This document shows positions 11,499-22,846 of a stretch of 64,000 nt of DNA, piece after piece. A program made the position numbers and the translations under genes. The notes under the pieces were generated by a model. The model ran no database searches, was not told the origin of the DNA, and saw nothing but the letters and a program-made list of their open reading frames with translations. The first letter of the stretch is position 1, and the number at the start of each line of letters is the position of its first letter. The stretch covers positions 1,365,927-1,429,926 of the forward strand of contig JAJEKV010000001.1 in assembly GCA_021234155.1 (NCBI GenBank), given 5' to 3'. The DNA comes from Isoetes taiwanensis. Taxonomy: Eukaryota > Streptophyta > Lycopodiopsida > Isoetales > Isoetaceae.

Positions 11499-12030
11499 GT
11501 CTCACAGGTTGCGCCCTGCTCAAAAACTAAAGTTTAGTTCTTTGACCAGGCGCGAGCTGTGAGACATTGGCTGTAAATTGGGTTAAACTTGTCCAATTTG
11601 GGTGATCTAAAGGTCTATTCATGCTAGTCTCCTCGAGTTAGGCAGAATGGACTCCTTACTTGGTCAATTTGGAGGTGTTTTGGACTAGTTTGGACATGGT
11701 CTAGGTATGAAGAATTGAAGTTTAGTGCTCGCTCAAGAATTGAAGTTTAGTTCTTCGACCAGGCGCGAGCTGTGAGACCACCTTCAAGAATTGAAGTTTA
11801 GTTCTTCGACCGTTTAGTTCTTCGACTGTGACGCGAGCTGTGAGACCACCTTCAAGAATTGAAGTTTAGTTCTTCGACCGGTGCCTTGAGCCGTGGAGAC
11901 CACCTTACCTTATGAAGTTTAGTTCTTCGACCAGGCGCGAGCTGTGAGACCACCTTACCTTACCCGTGCCTCGCTCAAGAACTGAAGTTTAGTTCTTCGA
12001 CCAGGCGCGAGCTGTGAGACCACCTTACCT
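11499..12030. repeat. Palindromic tandem array, ~60-70-bp unit
   Basis: It opens with a near-palindrome at 11499-11569, where GTCTCACAGGTTGCGCCCTG is mirrored by CAGGCGCGAGCTGTGAGAC around an AACTAAA/TTTAGTT core. About six degenerate copies of the half-unit follow. Each has GAAGTTTAGTTCTTCGACC, GCGCGAGCTGTGAGACC and usually ACCTTACCT. Unit lengths vary through partial duplications. There is no coding frame. Confidence 0.8.
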
Positions 12031-12224
12031 GGCAAATTTTTGGCTCATTCTTTTTAGTCTTATTAAGTTCCAATTCGCTTAATTGTTACTAGCTTAGCAC
12101 AAACTACAAAAATGAGAAAACATTTTCCCACTTTTCGAGGTTTGAGGATCCTATCAAGTTAGTACTACTGGAAGCATGGTCAAGTAGCATGGTCAGTGCT
12201 TTGCTCTTGGTCTCCAAGAACATT

Positions 12225-12236
12225 GCTCTGATACCA
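12225..12236 (-). other. LTR retrotransposon primer-binding site (initiator tRNA-Met type)
   Basis: The minus strand reads TGGTATCAGAGC, complementary to the 3' end of plant initiator tRNA-Met and used as primer site by many Copia and Gypsy elements. It sits directly beside the LTR end at 12238. Confidence 0.8.
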
Positions 12237-12237
12237 C

Positions 12238-13560
12238 TGTGACATCCCCTACTCATATACGGTGCACTCATCGTATACAAACAGGAGTTCATCCCCTATA
12301 CCAGCTCCACGCTGATACAAGGCCCTCCACACATCACTTTTGCAATCCAAATTGGGAAGAATGAAGGTGTCATTTACCCTGTCTCCCTCGAGGGCCTACC
12401 TAGGCGAAGCGTAAACATATGTAAGTACATATACATCAAAGCACATCATGACCATCTCAAGGATGGCTCACCACATATCTGCATAGACAAAGATCAAGAC
12501 AATACAAAGGAAGTTCCTACCCAAGGCTCGGCACACAGGGATAGACCGACAAGCTTTGGGCCTCCGAGTTCATTGCGCATGTAATCATGACAATGGATTG
12601 GGCTGGCATAAGAACATGGCATTGGGTTGTCCACTCCATCCGCCCTCCCCGTGCACACTTTGCGAGTAGGTTGAAAAGTGTTGGGACCGACCAAGCCCTT
12701 GGGTGCATAGCCAAAGGGGCTATTCCCGGGTTACATCTCCCCAAATCCCGATGGGGCGGTTGGGGATCACTCCCTCCGAGAGATCTACATCTTGACCCTA
12801 AGGTGACTAGAGGGCCACCGCCCTTATTCGACTTAACCCTTTGGAAGGTGAACTCCACCCCCGGGGTGTCGAGCCCATGCCTTACCCACACTCATTGGCA
12901 AGCCATTAGACCTAGTCACTCCCGATCCCGATAGGGCCTTACACACCGGAGGGATCGGTCCAAGGGTCGTAACACGAACCTCATTCTAAGCCGGCCCGGC
13001 CCCTTAAGCCCCACAACCGGGTGGGGTTCTTGTACACAGCCGAAATCTAGTAATGCACTAAGAGGGACTAACTAGGAGCATCATCTACTAAGCTTTTAAG
13101 TCTCTACCCCCTTCCCCATACAATGAGTTCACGTAATCCATCCATCCATCATATCAACATAATAAATAATAAAGAACTAATCTATCTCATAGAGTTAGGT
13201 TCTTTAGTTAGGTCAATCTCGGGATCTACTTGGCTGCTAGGGGTGATCTAATAGGCTAAACCTACCGATTCGAAAGGCTGGAGTAAGGTTTATGCTATTT
13301 GATCGACCAAATACCGATCCCCGGTTCACTCCCCTCGATCCAAAGGTGTCCATGTCTCTGCTCGGCGCTTCAAAATGCGATTTGAGGAGGACGATCCGAC
13401 AAGCCGGGCGCACGGACAGATCGTGGGAGTTGGAATTGACTCATCAGCGCCTGAACCGAGCTCGGAAGGTCCGGTGGGCAAAAAGGAAAGTTAGGGTTTG
13501 GTGCTTTATGTAGGCTATCGGTTAGGTTTAGGGTTTCCATGACCCTTGGTCTACCTTTTA
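12238..13560 (-). mobile_element. LTR of a retrotransposon (probable Ty3/Gypsy), minus strand
   Basis: The segment starts on the plus strand with TGTGACATCCC, a common plant Gypsy-type LTR terminus, immediately beside the primer-binding site. It is clearly more GC-rich than its surroundings. It has no reading frame with family similarity. The outer end is not defined: I see no matching ATGTCACA terminus, so 13560 is an estimate from composition. Internal coding sequence, which should lie at lower coordinates, is absent, because a palindromic array occupies that position. Confidence 0.6.
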
Positions 13561-13823
13561 ATGGGTTAAAGGTCTAAAAAGCGCGCCAAGATTGCTAAGT
13601 GTATGCACCATTGCAAGTTGCCCCTAGGGCTTACCTTGCTTGGGTACACGCCGCGCACACGCCGATTGAACAAGGTGGTAATACAGGATTCGGCAGCAAA
13701 GACGGGTATACGCCTTGAGACCGTGATATCGCATCGAACGCCTGCTGTGTGATTCTTTAGAATCGGTAGTACATGGCAGTAAACTTCTCATATGGACGTT
13801 GAGCCACATGAGTGATGCTTTCC

Positions 13824-14170
13824 TCATGTGTGATGCTTTGGAATTGGCAGTAGACGTGAGTCAGCTTCTAATGGGTGCAACTTTGGAATTGGCAAGAGGG
13901 TATGAGTAAGTCGCCAATGGATGATACTTTGGAATTGAGAGGGGTTGGTAATAGGTATGTATAAGCTCTACATACGGAGTACATTGAAATTGTAGTAGGT
14001 GTGAGTCAGCTCCTCATGTGTGATGCTTTGGGATTGTTTGTAGGTGTGAATCAACTTCTAATGGGTGCAACTTTTGGAATTGGCAATAGGTGTGAGTAAG
14101 CTCCAATGGATGATACTTTTGAATTGATAGGTGTTGGTAGTAAATGTGTATATATAGGAGTACATCGGTG
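13824..14170 (+). repeat. Satellite with higher-order structure (~45-bp monomers, ~190-bp period)
   Basis: Monomers share a core of CTTTGGAATTGGCA followed by TAGGTGTGAGT and AGCT. Four monomer types (A, B, C, D) appear in order from 13824, and A, B and C recur from 14014. This gives a 190-bp higher-order period with about seven monomers. Degenerate monomers may extend back to about 13740. Confidence 0.75.
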
Positions 14171-14289
14171 TGCCGGCTTTTGTCCAAATCGGGGCAAGGC
14201 CTTGGCCGAGCCGAGGAAAATCTTAGAGCAATAGTGCAAAAGATGTCCAAGCCGAGCGGCCGAGGCCAAGCCGAGGATTAATGTTAATG

Positions 14290-15090
14290 CAGTTATGCAT
14301 TGGTTTGCTATTCATTGTTCATTGATTTCTCTTTGATAATCATTGCACAGAAAAGGTTGAGATACGTTTCTAAGCTACTAATAGTAGGTACATTACACCT
14401 TGCCAACACAACTGTAACTTTTTAGAATCTGACACAAGGCGCCCAAAAATTTAACCATTATAAATAACCACTACAAAACCACTATGATAGTGGTTTTCTA
14501 AGCAAAAATACTTTTTCTCAATAAAATCCACATACTAAAGTGGTTTTTAAAATGTGAATGTGGTTTTATATGCTAGTTTATACTCTAATATGGTTATTTG
14601 AAAGTGATAAAGGTTCTGATCAAGGTTTTTGGTATTGGTTTGACATGTCATGATGGTTAATCATGCAGTTTGCAACACTGAGAGTAAGAAAGAGATGTTT
14701 ACTGGTTTTTTAACATGTGTAGATGGTTTTGGGAGCGGATTTAACTGGTAATACTTCAAGGTTTTTTATATAGTTTAATAACATGTTTTTGTTTGTGGTT
14801 TTTCATCCTAGTTTTGCAAGAAAACACGACATGCCAAAATGTTAGTGCTTTTTGACCATAAATACTTTGATGGTTCTAGACATAGCATTTTTCATGTGAG
14901 GTTTTCCATAGTAATTTCTAAGCTAACATGACTTGTCAAATTGTTACTAATTTTTTAATATGGTTTATTGATTGACTTTTGCAATTTCTTATTCAGAAAT
15001 AATGCTAGTGATTTTTGTTACGGAACATTTAAGTCATTGTGTGGTTTTACATCTATTTTCCTAAGTTATTATGACTTTAAATTACTTGTG
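14290..15090 (+). repeat. AT-rich repeat-like stretch
   Basis: The sequence is rich in short TGGTTTT motifs and has a local inverted repeat (AAAACCACTATGATAGTGGTTTT region near 14475). A block at about 14428-14460 resembles the reverse complement of about 34235-34270, and overall composition resembles 33640-34270. There is no coding capacity. Confidence 0.45.
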
Positions 15091-15215
15091 GTTTTTGGGT
15101 TGCCCCTAAGGGGGCAAGCCCATGTTGAGGTGGGTTTATGGCATATGCTAGGTATATGCCAATATATACCCAGAATATGCCCATGACTGCTAAAAACCCA
15201 TCATAGGCTGTAAAT
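15091..15215 (+). repeat. Dispersed repeat family D2, copy 1
   Basis: The block begins at GGTTTTTGGGTTGCCCC with a small hairpin (TTGCCCC/GGGGCAA), followed by GGGTTTATGGCATATGCTAG and a run of TATGCC-like motifs. It matches 21841-21967 block for block. Confidence 0.7.
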
Positions 15216-15223
15216 GCTTTCGG

Positions 15224-15607
15224 TTGCCCCCTATTCCGGAGAAGAACTGTGGAAACCGGGAAACCGGTGCTCGCTCCTTGCTCGAGGCTGCAGCATTGAT
15301 GGACCCTCCGAACCTAGTCACCATGTCATCGTTGTTCCCAAATTTTTGCCGCGATATTCATACAAATGGCTTTGCCGATCGACACCTGATTATTGCCCTT
15401 CATTCAAAGCACTCACGCCAGGAAGAAGCTCCCTTATTTTTCCTTGATTCATCTTGCCTCCTGAATTATGGCTGCCCAAGAATGGCACCCGCCGTAGCTT
15501 CTAACCCACATTGCCGGTTCCCCATTTGTCGACTTTTCGTAGCCATCCCGCCTTTAGATTTCGTGGTGCCCATTAAAAATAACGACTTGGGTATCGAATA
15601 TCTTTGA
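15224..15607 (+). other. Open frame of 127 codons, unassigned
   Basis: The frame is Pro/Leu-rich and matches no domain I recognise. It lies just upstream of the aspartate kinase exons in the same orientation, where a plastid transit-peptide exon would be expected. I see no splice junction that joins it in frame. It may be chance. Confidence 0.2.
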
Positions 15608-16927
15608 GCTCCAATGTTTTGATTAAGGATAGGCAAGGGCATGCCGTAACTACGTGTGTGAGAAGTCTAAGGGATGTATCGGAAATCACCGTGTTAGATG
15701 TAATGATTTGGAAACACAACGGGAAGAACCTAACCTTCAACATGAGCTAACTTGTGTTATGAAGTTTGGTGGCTCGCCTCCCCGCATCCACGATGTAATG
15801 AAAGAGGTGGCTAATTTGATTTCCAGCTTTCCAAATGAGAGGCCTCGTGATTGTATTATCGGCTATGGGAAAGACGCGACTAACAATCTTCTCAAGGTAA
15901 ATAAGCATCTTATATCGTACCAAGCTTAACCCGTTATATGAAATGATGATATGGACCTACATTTTTGTTTCTTGAGTTTGCAAGCATTTGTACATCGCTT
16001 GTCAACATGACATCTTTGCACTCGATTTAGCCCGAGATTATCTGTTTCTAGAGATGAATAACAAGACCATTCTACCTATTTCATAGGCCGGAGCTACTGC
16101 AATTAACCGTGGAGTTGGGAATTCCTGTACAATTGGGGAACTTCATGTTGTGAAGGATCTACACTTACGGTATTTACTTTGCTGATGAGTTTTATCATCA
16201 CGCTCATGTTGCCATCATGTTGCACCCACAATCAATGAGGCCAGCAAGAGAGGCAAATATCCCTGTCCGTGTCAAGAATTCTTACAAAACCCTTGCAGCT
16301 GGGACACTTATAACAAAAACAAGAGACTTGAGCAAGGTTTGTTTTCACAGAATGGTACCAATCCACATACTCGGATGCCTTATTTTGGGTAAAATCATGC
16401 AGTCACTTCTTACAAGCATTGTACTCAAGTCCAACGTCACACTGTTGGATATTGTAAGCACCCGCATGTTGGGGCATTACGGATTTCTTGCAAAGGTATG
16501 GTCCGTTTGGCTTGCAGTTATCTTATTCATCTGTTAGGAAAGAAAAACAGAATGGCAATACAGAAAGACAATAAAGGCTTATGTTTATGGCCAGTAATGA
16601 TTGCACATGCTTAGTTAGCGCCAGGATGACAATGACAAAGAAGAAGTGTAAAAGAAAATTATGTCAAATGCTAGATGGTAAACATGGGAGAATGCTATTA
16701 AATGCGTAAATACATGGTCTTCTCGCTAACTATTCTCAAATGCATGACAGTTGCACAAATTGTTCTTAAAAATGTCTAAAATCCGCTTTTATGTTTTTCT
16801 GTGTTTTTCAAGTCTTTCGGGAGTTTGGTATATCTCATTTGATGTTGTTGCAACAAAGCTAAATCAGCATCTCATTGACTCTCGATCCAATCAAAACTTG
16901 GGACGGAGAGTTTGTTCATCTTGTTAG

Positions 16928-17373
16928 CAACACACAACTACCATTAACATTATTAACACAAACCATTGCATTTAACACATTTAAATTCAAATCCATCTTA
17001 AACCCCCTTTGGTTTGGGTGCATATTCACACGGGGGGTTACTCAGAACGGCTTGAGAGTTGTCGGATGGGCATATTTGCCCTTTATTCCAAGATCCGGAT
17101 GTATATAGCGATCCTCGATTTTGTGGGGTATGCATGTACAATTTTTTGTATATCGATATTAAGGTTTGCAAAATACTATAAGATTTGAGAGAATGTACTT
17201 AATGGTGTTAATTTTGTACATGTATTGTAAATATATTTTTGGGGCTCTCGCTGCCCTACGTAACCCCCCGTGTGAATATGCACCCAAACCAAAGGGGGTT
17301 TAAGGGGGATTTTAATTTAAATGTGTTAAATGCAATGGTTTGTGTTAATAATGTTAATGGTAGTTGTGTGTTG
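16928..17373. mobile_element. Inverted-repeat MITE family M1, complete copy 2
   Basis: Two arms of about 115 bp (16928-17046 and 17262-17373) are near-perfect reverse complements. Both contain CCCCCTTTGGTTTGGGTGCA or its complement and end in CAACACACAACTACC/GGTAGTTGTGTGTTG. The spacer of about 215 bp carries GGGCATATTTGCCC and is shared with copies 1 and 3. It sits at the end of an aspartate kinase exon. A GGGCCCTTCGGGCCC hairpin follows at 17397-17411. No transposase is encoded. Confidence 0.88.
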
Positions 17374-17790
17374 ATTGTTATATTAAAAAATTTTTTGGGC
17401 CCTTCGGGCCCTAACTTAAGCAAACATAGGTAAACTTTATGGCCCAGTTAGCCTGTTTATGTAAGTATATAAGTGCCAAGAAATATACAAATAGGAGTTT
17501 TAATTCCATATGGACCTGCGTTTTACAAACATCAGCAAATAGGACCATCTTTGTATCTTACGTCTTTGGTCCCTAAAAATGGAGTGGCGATGCTGACATT
17601 TACTATGCAGAATCTCACCATCAAATAGTAAGAACAAAGAACAAAGGATATATAGAAAATGCATGGACATAAATATCTTATTTCAGCACCACGATCTCAT
17701 AGAGGCATTTGCACCATCAAATATTGAGAACAAAGAACATGTAGCAAATGTATATGATACATAAAAATATTGAACTTGGCGGCAACTGCC

Positions 17791-18112
17791 GGGTGAAAGC
17801 ATGCTAGGGTGTACCCTTTAAAGTACTTTTTAGGGAGTACGAAACTACCCAGAAAAGTACCCAGCACTGGGTACTGTGAACTTGCATAAATGCCACAATA
17901 AATAATAAGTTTGAGAGTTAATTCATTTATTTTAGTCTCTAATAGTATTGTTATTCTCTAGTACAATAGATTGGCATGTTATTGACCTTCACTTCAAAAA
18001 AATTCGATTGATTTTAATGGAAAGAAAAACCAGAATGTACCAGTTTTAAAAGTACCCAGTGTAGGTACTTTTGAGGGTTCCAAAAGTGGTACACCGTAGC
18101 ATGCTTTTACCC
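17791..18112. mobile_element. 322-bp MITE in aspartate kinase intron
   Basis: The left end GGGTGAAAGCATGCTAGGGT mirrors the right end, whose complement reads GGGTAAAAGCATGCTACGGT. Similarity continues inward through GTACC and AAGTAC motifs. The flanks TGCC (17787-17790 and 18113-18116) may be a 4-bp target duplication. The interior is AT-rich without coding frames. Superfamily is uncertain. Confidence 0.75.
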
Positions 18113-18119
18113 TGCCCAA

Positions 18120-19430
18120 TGAATTTCAAATATCCTATTTCAACATGACAAGTATCATGTATTCAACATGTGAAGGTTAGTCATTACATAAATAGTTAAA
18201 TAGATTCACCTTTCATCTAGGGCATTAGAGAGGCTATAATGCTTTGGGCTTGTGAAGAACTTTATTTTCTTTAAAAGCATCTTCTACCATTTTGCATTAC
18301 CATATATTACAAAAAAGCAGGCAATTCAGGACATCCAAAGGCTACCGTTCCTGATGACTTCTCACCTTCAACACAATCCTCACATTGAATAAAATGAGAT
18401 GACGAGTACAACAAAAGAAGCTGTAAATGCATGCAAATCCCATTTACATAACTAGTAATAAAAGAAAGCAAGTGGAAAATCCGTTGTTGTGCTACCTGCT
18501 CTTCGAAAAGAATGTCAAAAAAAGCAATTTAAAATGTGAACTTTAATTTCAAAGTACAAACTATGAGAATGCATATTACAATCATACCTAGCAGATGTGA
18601 TGGGACAGGATGCTACAAGATGCTGTGAATAATGGCATATACATTAAGCAGAGAATAAGGAGGTAGCCTTCCAATATCACGGAGTCCTCCAGTTAAGATA
18701 TTAGATTACGGCCTTCCAATATGATGGAGTAAATCCAAATTAAAGAATTAGATCTGCAACAATCTGTATGCTGAATGTAAGGCTTCTTTCTAGTAAAAAA
18801 TGCATCAACTGAATAAACATTTGTTTGAACACCACATACTGCTTCTTAAGAGGTAAATTTCAAAAGCTAAGCTTTAGGAGGACTTGCAATTCGCTTGCGA
18901 GTATAATCTGTAGCCAAAACATAACTGAGGCATATTTCAAAGTCTGCACAGCTGCTGTTTACAAAAAAACATGTGAGCCTTTCAAATATTGTTACAGAGA
19001 TATCATCCAACACAAAATTTAGCTCCCTTGTCAAAACACATATTCTCATGCAATCAAGACATCCAACCTGTCTTTTCTGCTTCATTTTGTGCTTGAACTT
19101 AGAAATCCCCTGAATAGAATGAGGAATCAGGTTGAATAGGGCAAGAGATGAGCCCATGAACATATTATGGAAAACGGTGATGTCAGAACAGTTAGATGCT
19201 AGATAGATTAAGCACATGGAAGGATTTCCAAGTTGGAAGCCGGAGAAGAAATTGGATCATCGGATTAAACGAGAAGGATAGAATAATTTATGAGTTCAAG
19301 GAACTGCTAACCTGAAGCCTGAATATCCGAGTCTGATTCCAACCGTTTTCATATTCTTGAACTCCCAAAGGAGCTACGCTGCTTGATCTGCCCATCAATA
19401 TAGGATGGAATCCGAAGCACCCCTAGGGTA
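18120..19430. other. Intronic/intergenic stretch, no gene recognised
   Basis: A 116-codon open frame on the minus strand (19217-18867) shows no family similarity I can name. No RNA gene or repeat family of this window is seen here. Confidence 0.5.
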
Positions 19431-19439
19431 TGGAAATGC

Positions 19440-20000
19440 TTTGTGGAAGCAATGAATAAAGCACTTGTAGATGATGTGGGTTTATGCGGATACATCTTCC
19501 TAGAAAATAACGTGAACCTATTGATTTAGACAAAGCTGGCTGGATCACCTCAACGAGCTTTCGACAACCGATCCCGAATTCCAAAGTGCCCACGCAAAGT
19601 AGAAGCCAAAAAGGGGTGTGAAGACCATATGATTCCTTGGAGAAATGCAAATAATATCATACAATCTGGTATCCAAATCCTTCATGAGCCTGCAAGCAGC
19701 CCAACCGGATCCCAGCACAACAACTCTGGGCTTTTCATTAGGTTTTGTCTCAGGAAGTCTACTGGCATCTGCTTTCTCAAAGCTAGGATCAACGTGATAG
19801 ACCTCTGAAGGAACTGCCGGAACAACAGTAGGGTAAAGGGCGGCATAACGTGGGCAAATTTTTTGGGGCAAAAGGGGGATATACGGGCTTGCCGGAGAAG
19901 GATTGCCGGAGAAGAAATTCTACTGCAGATGCAGATCGAAGAACAACAGACGATTTGGGAGCGCACTGCTTCGAATTATTGGGTCTGGAGGGCACGATTT
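19440..20000 (-). pseudogene. Alternative NAD(P)H dehydrogenase (NDA type), N-terminal fragment
   Basis: The minus strand encodes [20 protein letters not shown], the dinucleotide-binding entry of plant rotenone-insensitive NADH dehydrogenases, followed by [13 protein letters not shown]. After a frame change come VGTLEF, IQPALSKS and a CIRINP-like piece. Residues before the GxGxxA motif run back to about 20000 and could include the mitochondrial presequence. The catalytic remainder is absent, and frames shift at least twice near 19600. The fragment is antisense to, and inside, the large intron region of the aspartate kinase pseudogene, so it arrived separately. Confidence 0.82.
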
Positions 20001-20123
20001 ACCCTAATCATTCTTGGAGAACCCTAAAGTAACAACTCTCGAGCCTTGCATGTTATATTACAATTTTTTTTTTCAAGGGGTTAAACCATTGTCTAAGTGC
20101 CATAAAAAATAATGAAAGCGTAT

Positions 20124-20242
20124 GCGCACTCTAGATGTACGCATTAGTACATCAATTGAAATACACCACAAAATCATAGTAAAACCTTAGTGAAAAACGT
20201 ATAAAAATACAAAGAAAACCCCCTGTTATTATGCTACATATT
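20124..20242 (+). repeat. Dispersed repeat family D1, copy 2
   Basis: It runs from GCGCACTCTAGATGTACGCA to CTGTTATTATGCTACATAT and ends exactly at the first codons of an aspartate kinase exon. Insertion may have removed the original splice acceptor. Confidence 0.75.
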
Positions 20243-20690
20243 GGATAAAGTAGTAGAAAAGCTCAAGGAGTTTGCACTTGTTAGAGTACTAGAGGGGAGA
20301 TCAATTATTTCTTTGATAGGAAATGTCCAAAGATCTTCCTTCATTCTGGAGAAGGTACATCCTTATTATTGTTTGTTACTTGTATGTTATTTGTATGATA
20401 TAGCAAATTTTGCTTATGCAAAGCGTTTAAGGTTTTCAAGGCCTCGTGGGTTAATGTGCAAATGATCTCACAAGGTGCTTCAAAGGTTAGTTACCCCAAA
20501 GTATTTTTGGTATCTATATCATTTTAAGTAGTACATGAGCTCCTTATTACAGGTCAATATATCTTGTGTTGTAAATGATGACGAGGCCGGGCAATGTGTC
20601 GTGAAGTCGCCTACCGATTTTTTGAAAAGGAGACCGGACTAGTGACTACAAAGTGGTTATACCGATTATTTCCAAAATGGGCAATCAAAT

Positions 20691-22630
20691 CTTTATCCAT
20701 TTTGCTATCTTTGGGGCTTAAGTGAGGTCAGATTATCCTCAATTTATTATATCTGAGGAAGATATTATTCCACATAACCGAGGGTAAAAAGCGATGGTAA
20801 AATGATGTTACGGCTCCATTATTTAAGTTGGTGGTTCACCACTTACAAAAAAAAAATGAATGGAATAAATTTTATTGGTCATTGCATTGTTTTAATTTCT
20901 AGTCCTTCAAGGGATCTTCAAAGACCATCCGTTGGATGAAGTCCCATCGCTTTTTTAACACTGACTACGTTTTAAAAACATACATCAAGGTTCGTTGAAA
21001 TTTACAACTATCTGAAACAAAATATTCAAGTTGTTCACAAGAGGCATAGTAATAGTATATGAATGCTATGGCAGGCATATTTTGATAGCCATCCATGTTA
21101 AGCCTTGCAATGGTCAGATTTAAAATGTTCTTTGCGCATAATGCATTTGTGCATTTGTTAATCAGGAAGACAACAAACCATGTAGTGTGGAAGACAACAA
21201 ACCATACAAACCATATAGTGTGAAGCATTAGAAACTAAGGCTAGCTATCAGATTTGGAGGGCAATATCTCATTTGCCATAGTAAGATGCTACATAGTCTT
21301 AGGCAAAAAGACATTCTTGAAGAATGCTGCAGTTTTCAAAGGCAAAAAGACATTCTTGAACAGTGGTGCAGTTATAGAAGGAGTTCCATTGCCAGTTTCT
21401 CAACACTCTAGATCACCCCAATAGACTGCTATGGCTAAGTATAGACTGAAATTTTATCTAAGAAAAGCTTATATTGCATTCCTTATTGTTCACAAGTATA
21501 TTTTTGCTTAGATCGTCGCTCTTACTGCCTTCGTTCCATGCATTACTTCCATAAGGGTAGGTGTGACAGTAAGGCATGTGCAGGGGTTGCCCCTGATCTT
21601 CTGAAAGTGTCCATCAATATGTTATTAGCTCCTTCTTGGGATGAAATCAACTAGATGCCTCCCTTCCTCTAACTAGATTTCACCTACTGGAACTCACTCA
21701 TTCCATGATCTGCCAACTACCTTGGATTTTGCAGCATGTGGTTGAGGCTACTCTTGAGAGTTCTGATGACTTTAGGAAGTTCTTTTTGAACTCATTTTGT
21801 TTATATTGTGGCTATTAGTACCAAGTTATTTTTACTTATTTTTTGGGTTGCCCCTGGGGGGGCAAACCCTTGTTTATGTGGGTTTTTGGCATATCCTAGG
21901 TATATGCTAGAATATCCTAGAATATCTTTGGTGGCTGCTACAAACCTATTCTTCCCTGTAAATTCTGGTCACCTACATTGTGGGTCGAGATGCTTGAACA
22001 GAAGCTAAGCGGGAAGGCAGGCAGAAGCTCAATCTTGCATTCCTTATTTCTGTAGGCAAGTTCTCGTAAATTTTGTTCACGTCTCAAGGCCATGGAATTT
22101 CTCAAAAGCTTTTGAACGACGTGCTCGATGTAAGTCATGAGTTTTTCAATCGACCCTATGGCGAGAAGTTTTGGATTAAAATGATGGCAAGAATCGGTTA
22201 TGTGTAGCTCTATAAACAACGAATGATAATGTGAAATGCTATATTTAATCGTCTTTGCTTATAGAACAACTTCTATTACGGCGGTAATAGAAAAGTTCAT
22301 ATGATAGATTTTGGGAGCCTCTATCTGAATCGGTTATTTGTTAGGTTCAAATCAGCTTGCTTTATGGACTCAATAAATTACGAATTTGAACAAGTAGATT
22401 AAGGAATTTGTCAATTATTGGAATAAAAGGCGGGTTTTGTAAATGCATATTTATTGCATTTATAGTTGACCTTATATTTGAATCCTATATGAGGACATCA
22501 CAGCCTTTTGAAGTTTTATCAGTGGTGCATTGTGCATTGATCTTAGAAGATGATGCTAAATTTGGTGAAAGGAAATTGATATGCTAAGTTGCATCTTTCA
22601 GTTACCTTGGTAACTTATTTATGCACAAAC
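20691..22630. other. Non-coding stretch with small repeats
   Basis: A 40-bp tandem duplication (AGGCAAAAAGACATTCTTGA, starts at about 21301 and 21341) and the D2 repeat at 21841-21967 are the only structure I see. Open frames here are short and unassigned. Confidence 0.5.
21841..21967 (+). repeat. Dispersed repeat family D2, copy 2
   Basis: Blocks TTTTGGGTTGCCCC, GGGGGGCAAACCC, TGGGTTTTTGGCATAT and TAGGTATATGC match 15091-15215 in order and orientation. Confidence 0.7.
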
Positions 22631-22644
22631 TGTGCTAATAGGGG

Positions 22645-22846
22645 GTGCCAGAACCTGGGAGAGAACGTGGATTGATTCAAAGTGGGCATCGGTTATTTGG
22701 AGCAAACTTTCTAGAGCAGCCGGTTTATCCATTTTTTTTTTCCACTTGTGTGTTTTCAGTACTTCCGCGAGTTTGGGAAACGGCCCATCTTGTGTCTCAC
22801 TGCTTGAGAAATGCCTTATCGGCCCAAATCAATGGTAATATAATCT
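22645..22846 (+). other. Exon-like open segment, unassigned
   Basis: The frame reads on without stops through RLFGANFLEQPVYPF and PRVWETAHLV, and the segment is followed by a possible donor (ATG then GTAATA at about 22837). Residue composition looks more coding-like than the surroundings. I cannot name the family. It may be a fragment of an older gene. Confidence 0.3.

Larger units (their letters stand above)
15744..20690 (+). pseudogene. Aspartate kinase (monofunctional), unprocessed pseudogene with internal deletion
   Basis: The enzyme phosphorylates aspartate in the plastid as the first step to Lys, Thr and Met. Exons recognised: 15744-15896 with VMKFGGS and donor GTAAAT; 16087-16170 ending KDLHLR; about 16171-16336 with LHPQSMRPARE and TLITKTRDLSK; about 16403-16495 with VTLLDIVSTRMLG; about 16813-16925 with FREFGIS and ISLTLDP; 20243-20354 with KVVEKLKEF and SIISLIGNVQRSS; 20432-20485 with VNVQMISQGASK; 20553-20690 with VNIS and NDDEA (ACT domain). 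Most exons keep AG and GT borders, so this is not a retrocopy. About 180 residues of the kinase core are missing between KDLHLR and LHPQSM. Frameshifts occur near 16830 and 20600. One MITE (M1) abuts exon 5 and another lies in the following intron. The residues after KFGGS are altered. Function is lost. Confidence 0.88.

Noticed and set aside
11499-12030. CRISPR-like array
   Set aside because: Units are contiguous and degenerate, without unique spacers of constant length, and the context is plant nuclear DNA.
12494-12934. Open frames of 66-124 codons on both strands
   Set aside because: They overlap each other inside a GC-rich LTR and have no domain similarity.
18867-19217. 116-codon minus-strand gene
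   Set aside because: No recognisable domain, no coding-like bias and no neighbouring exon; treated as chance.
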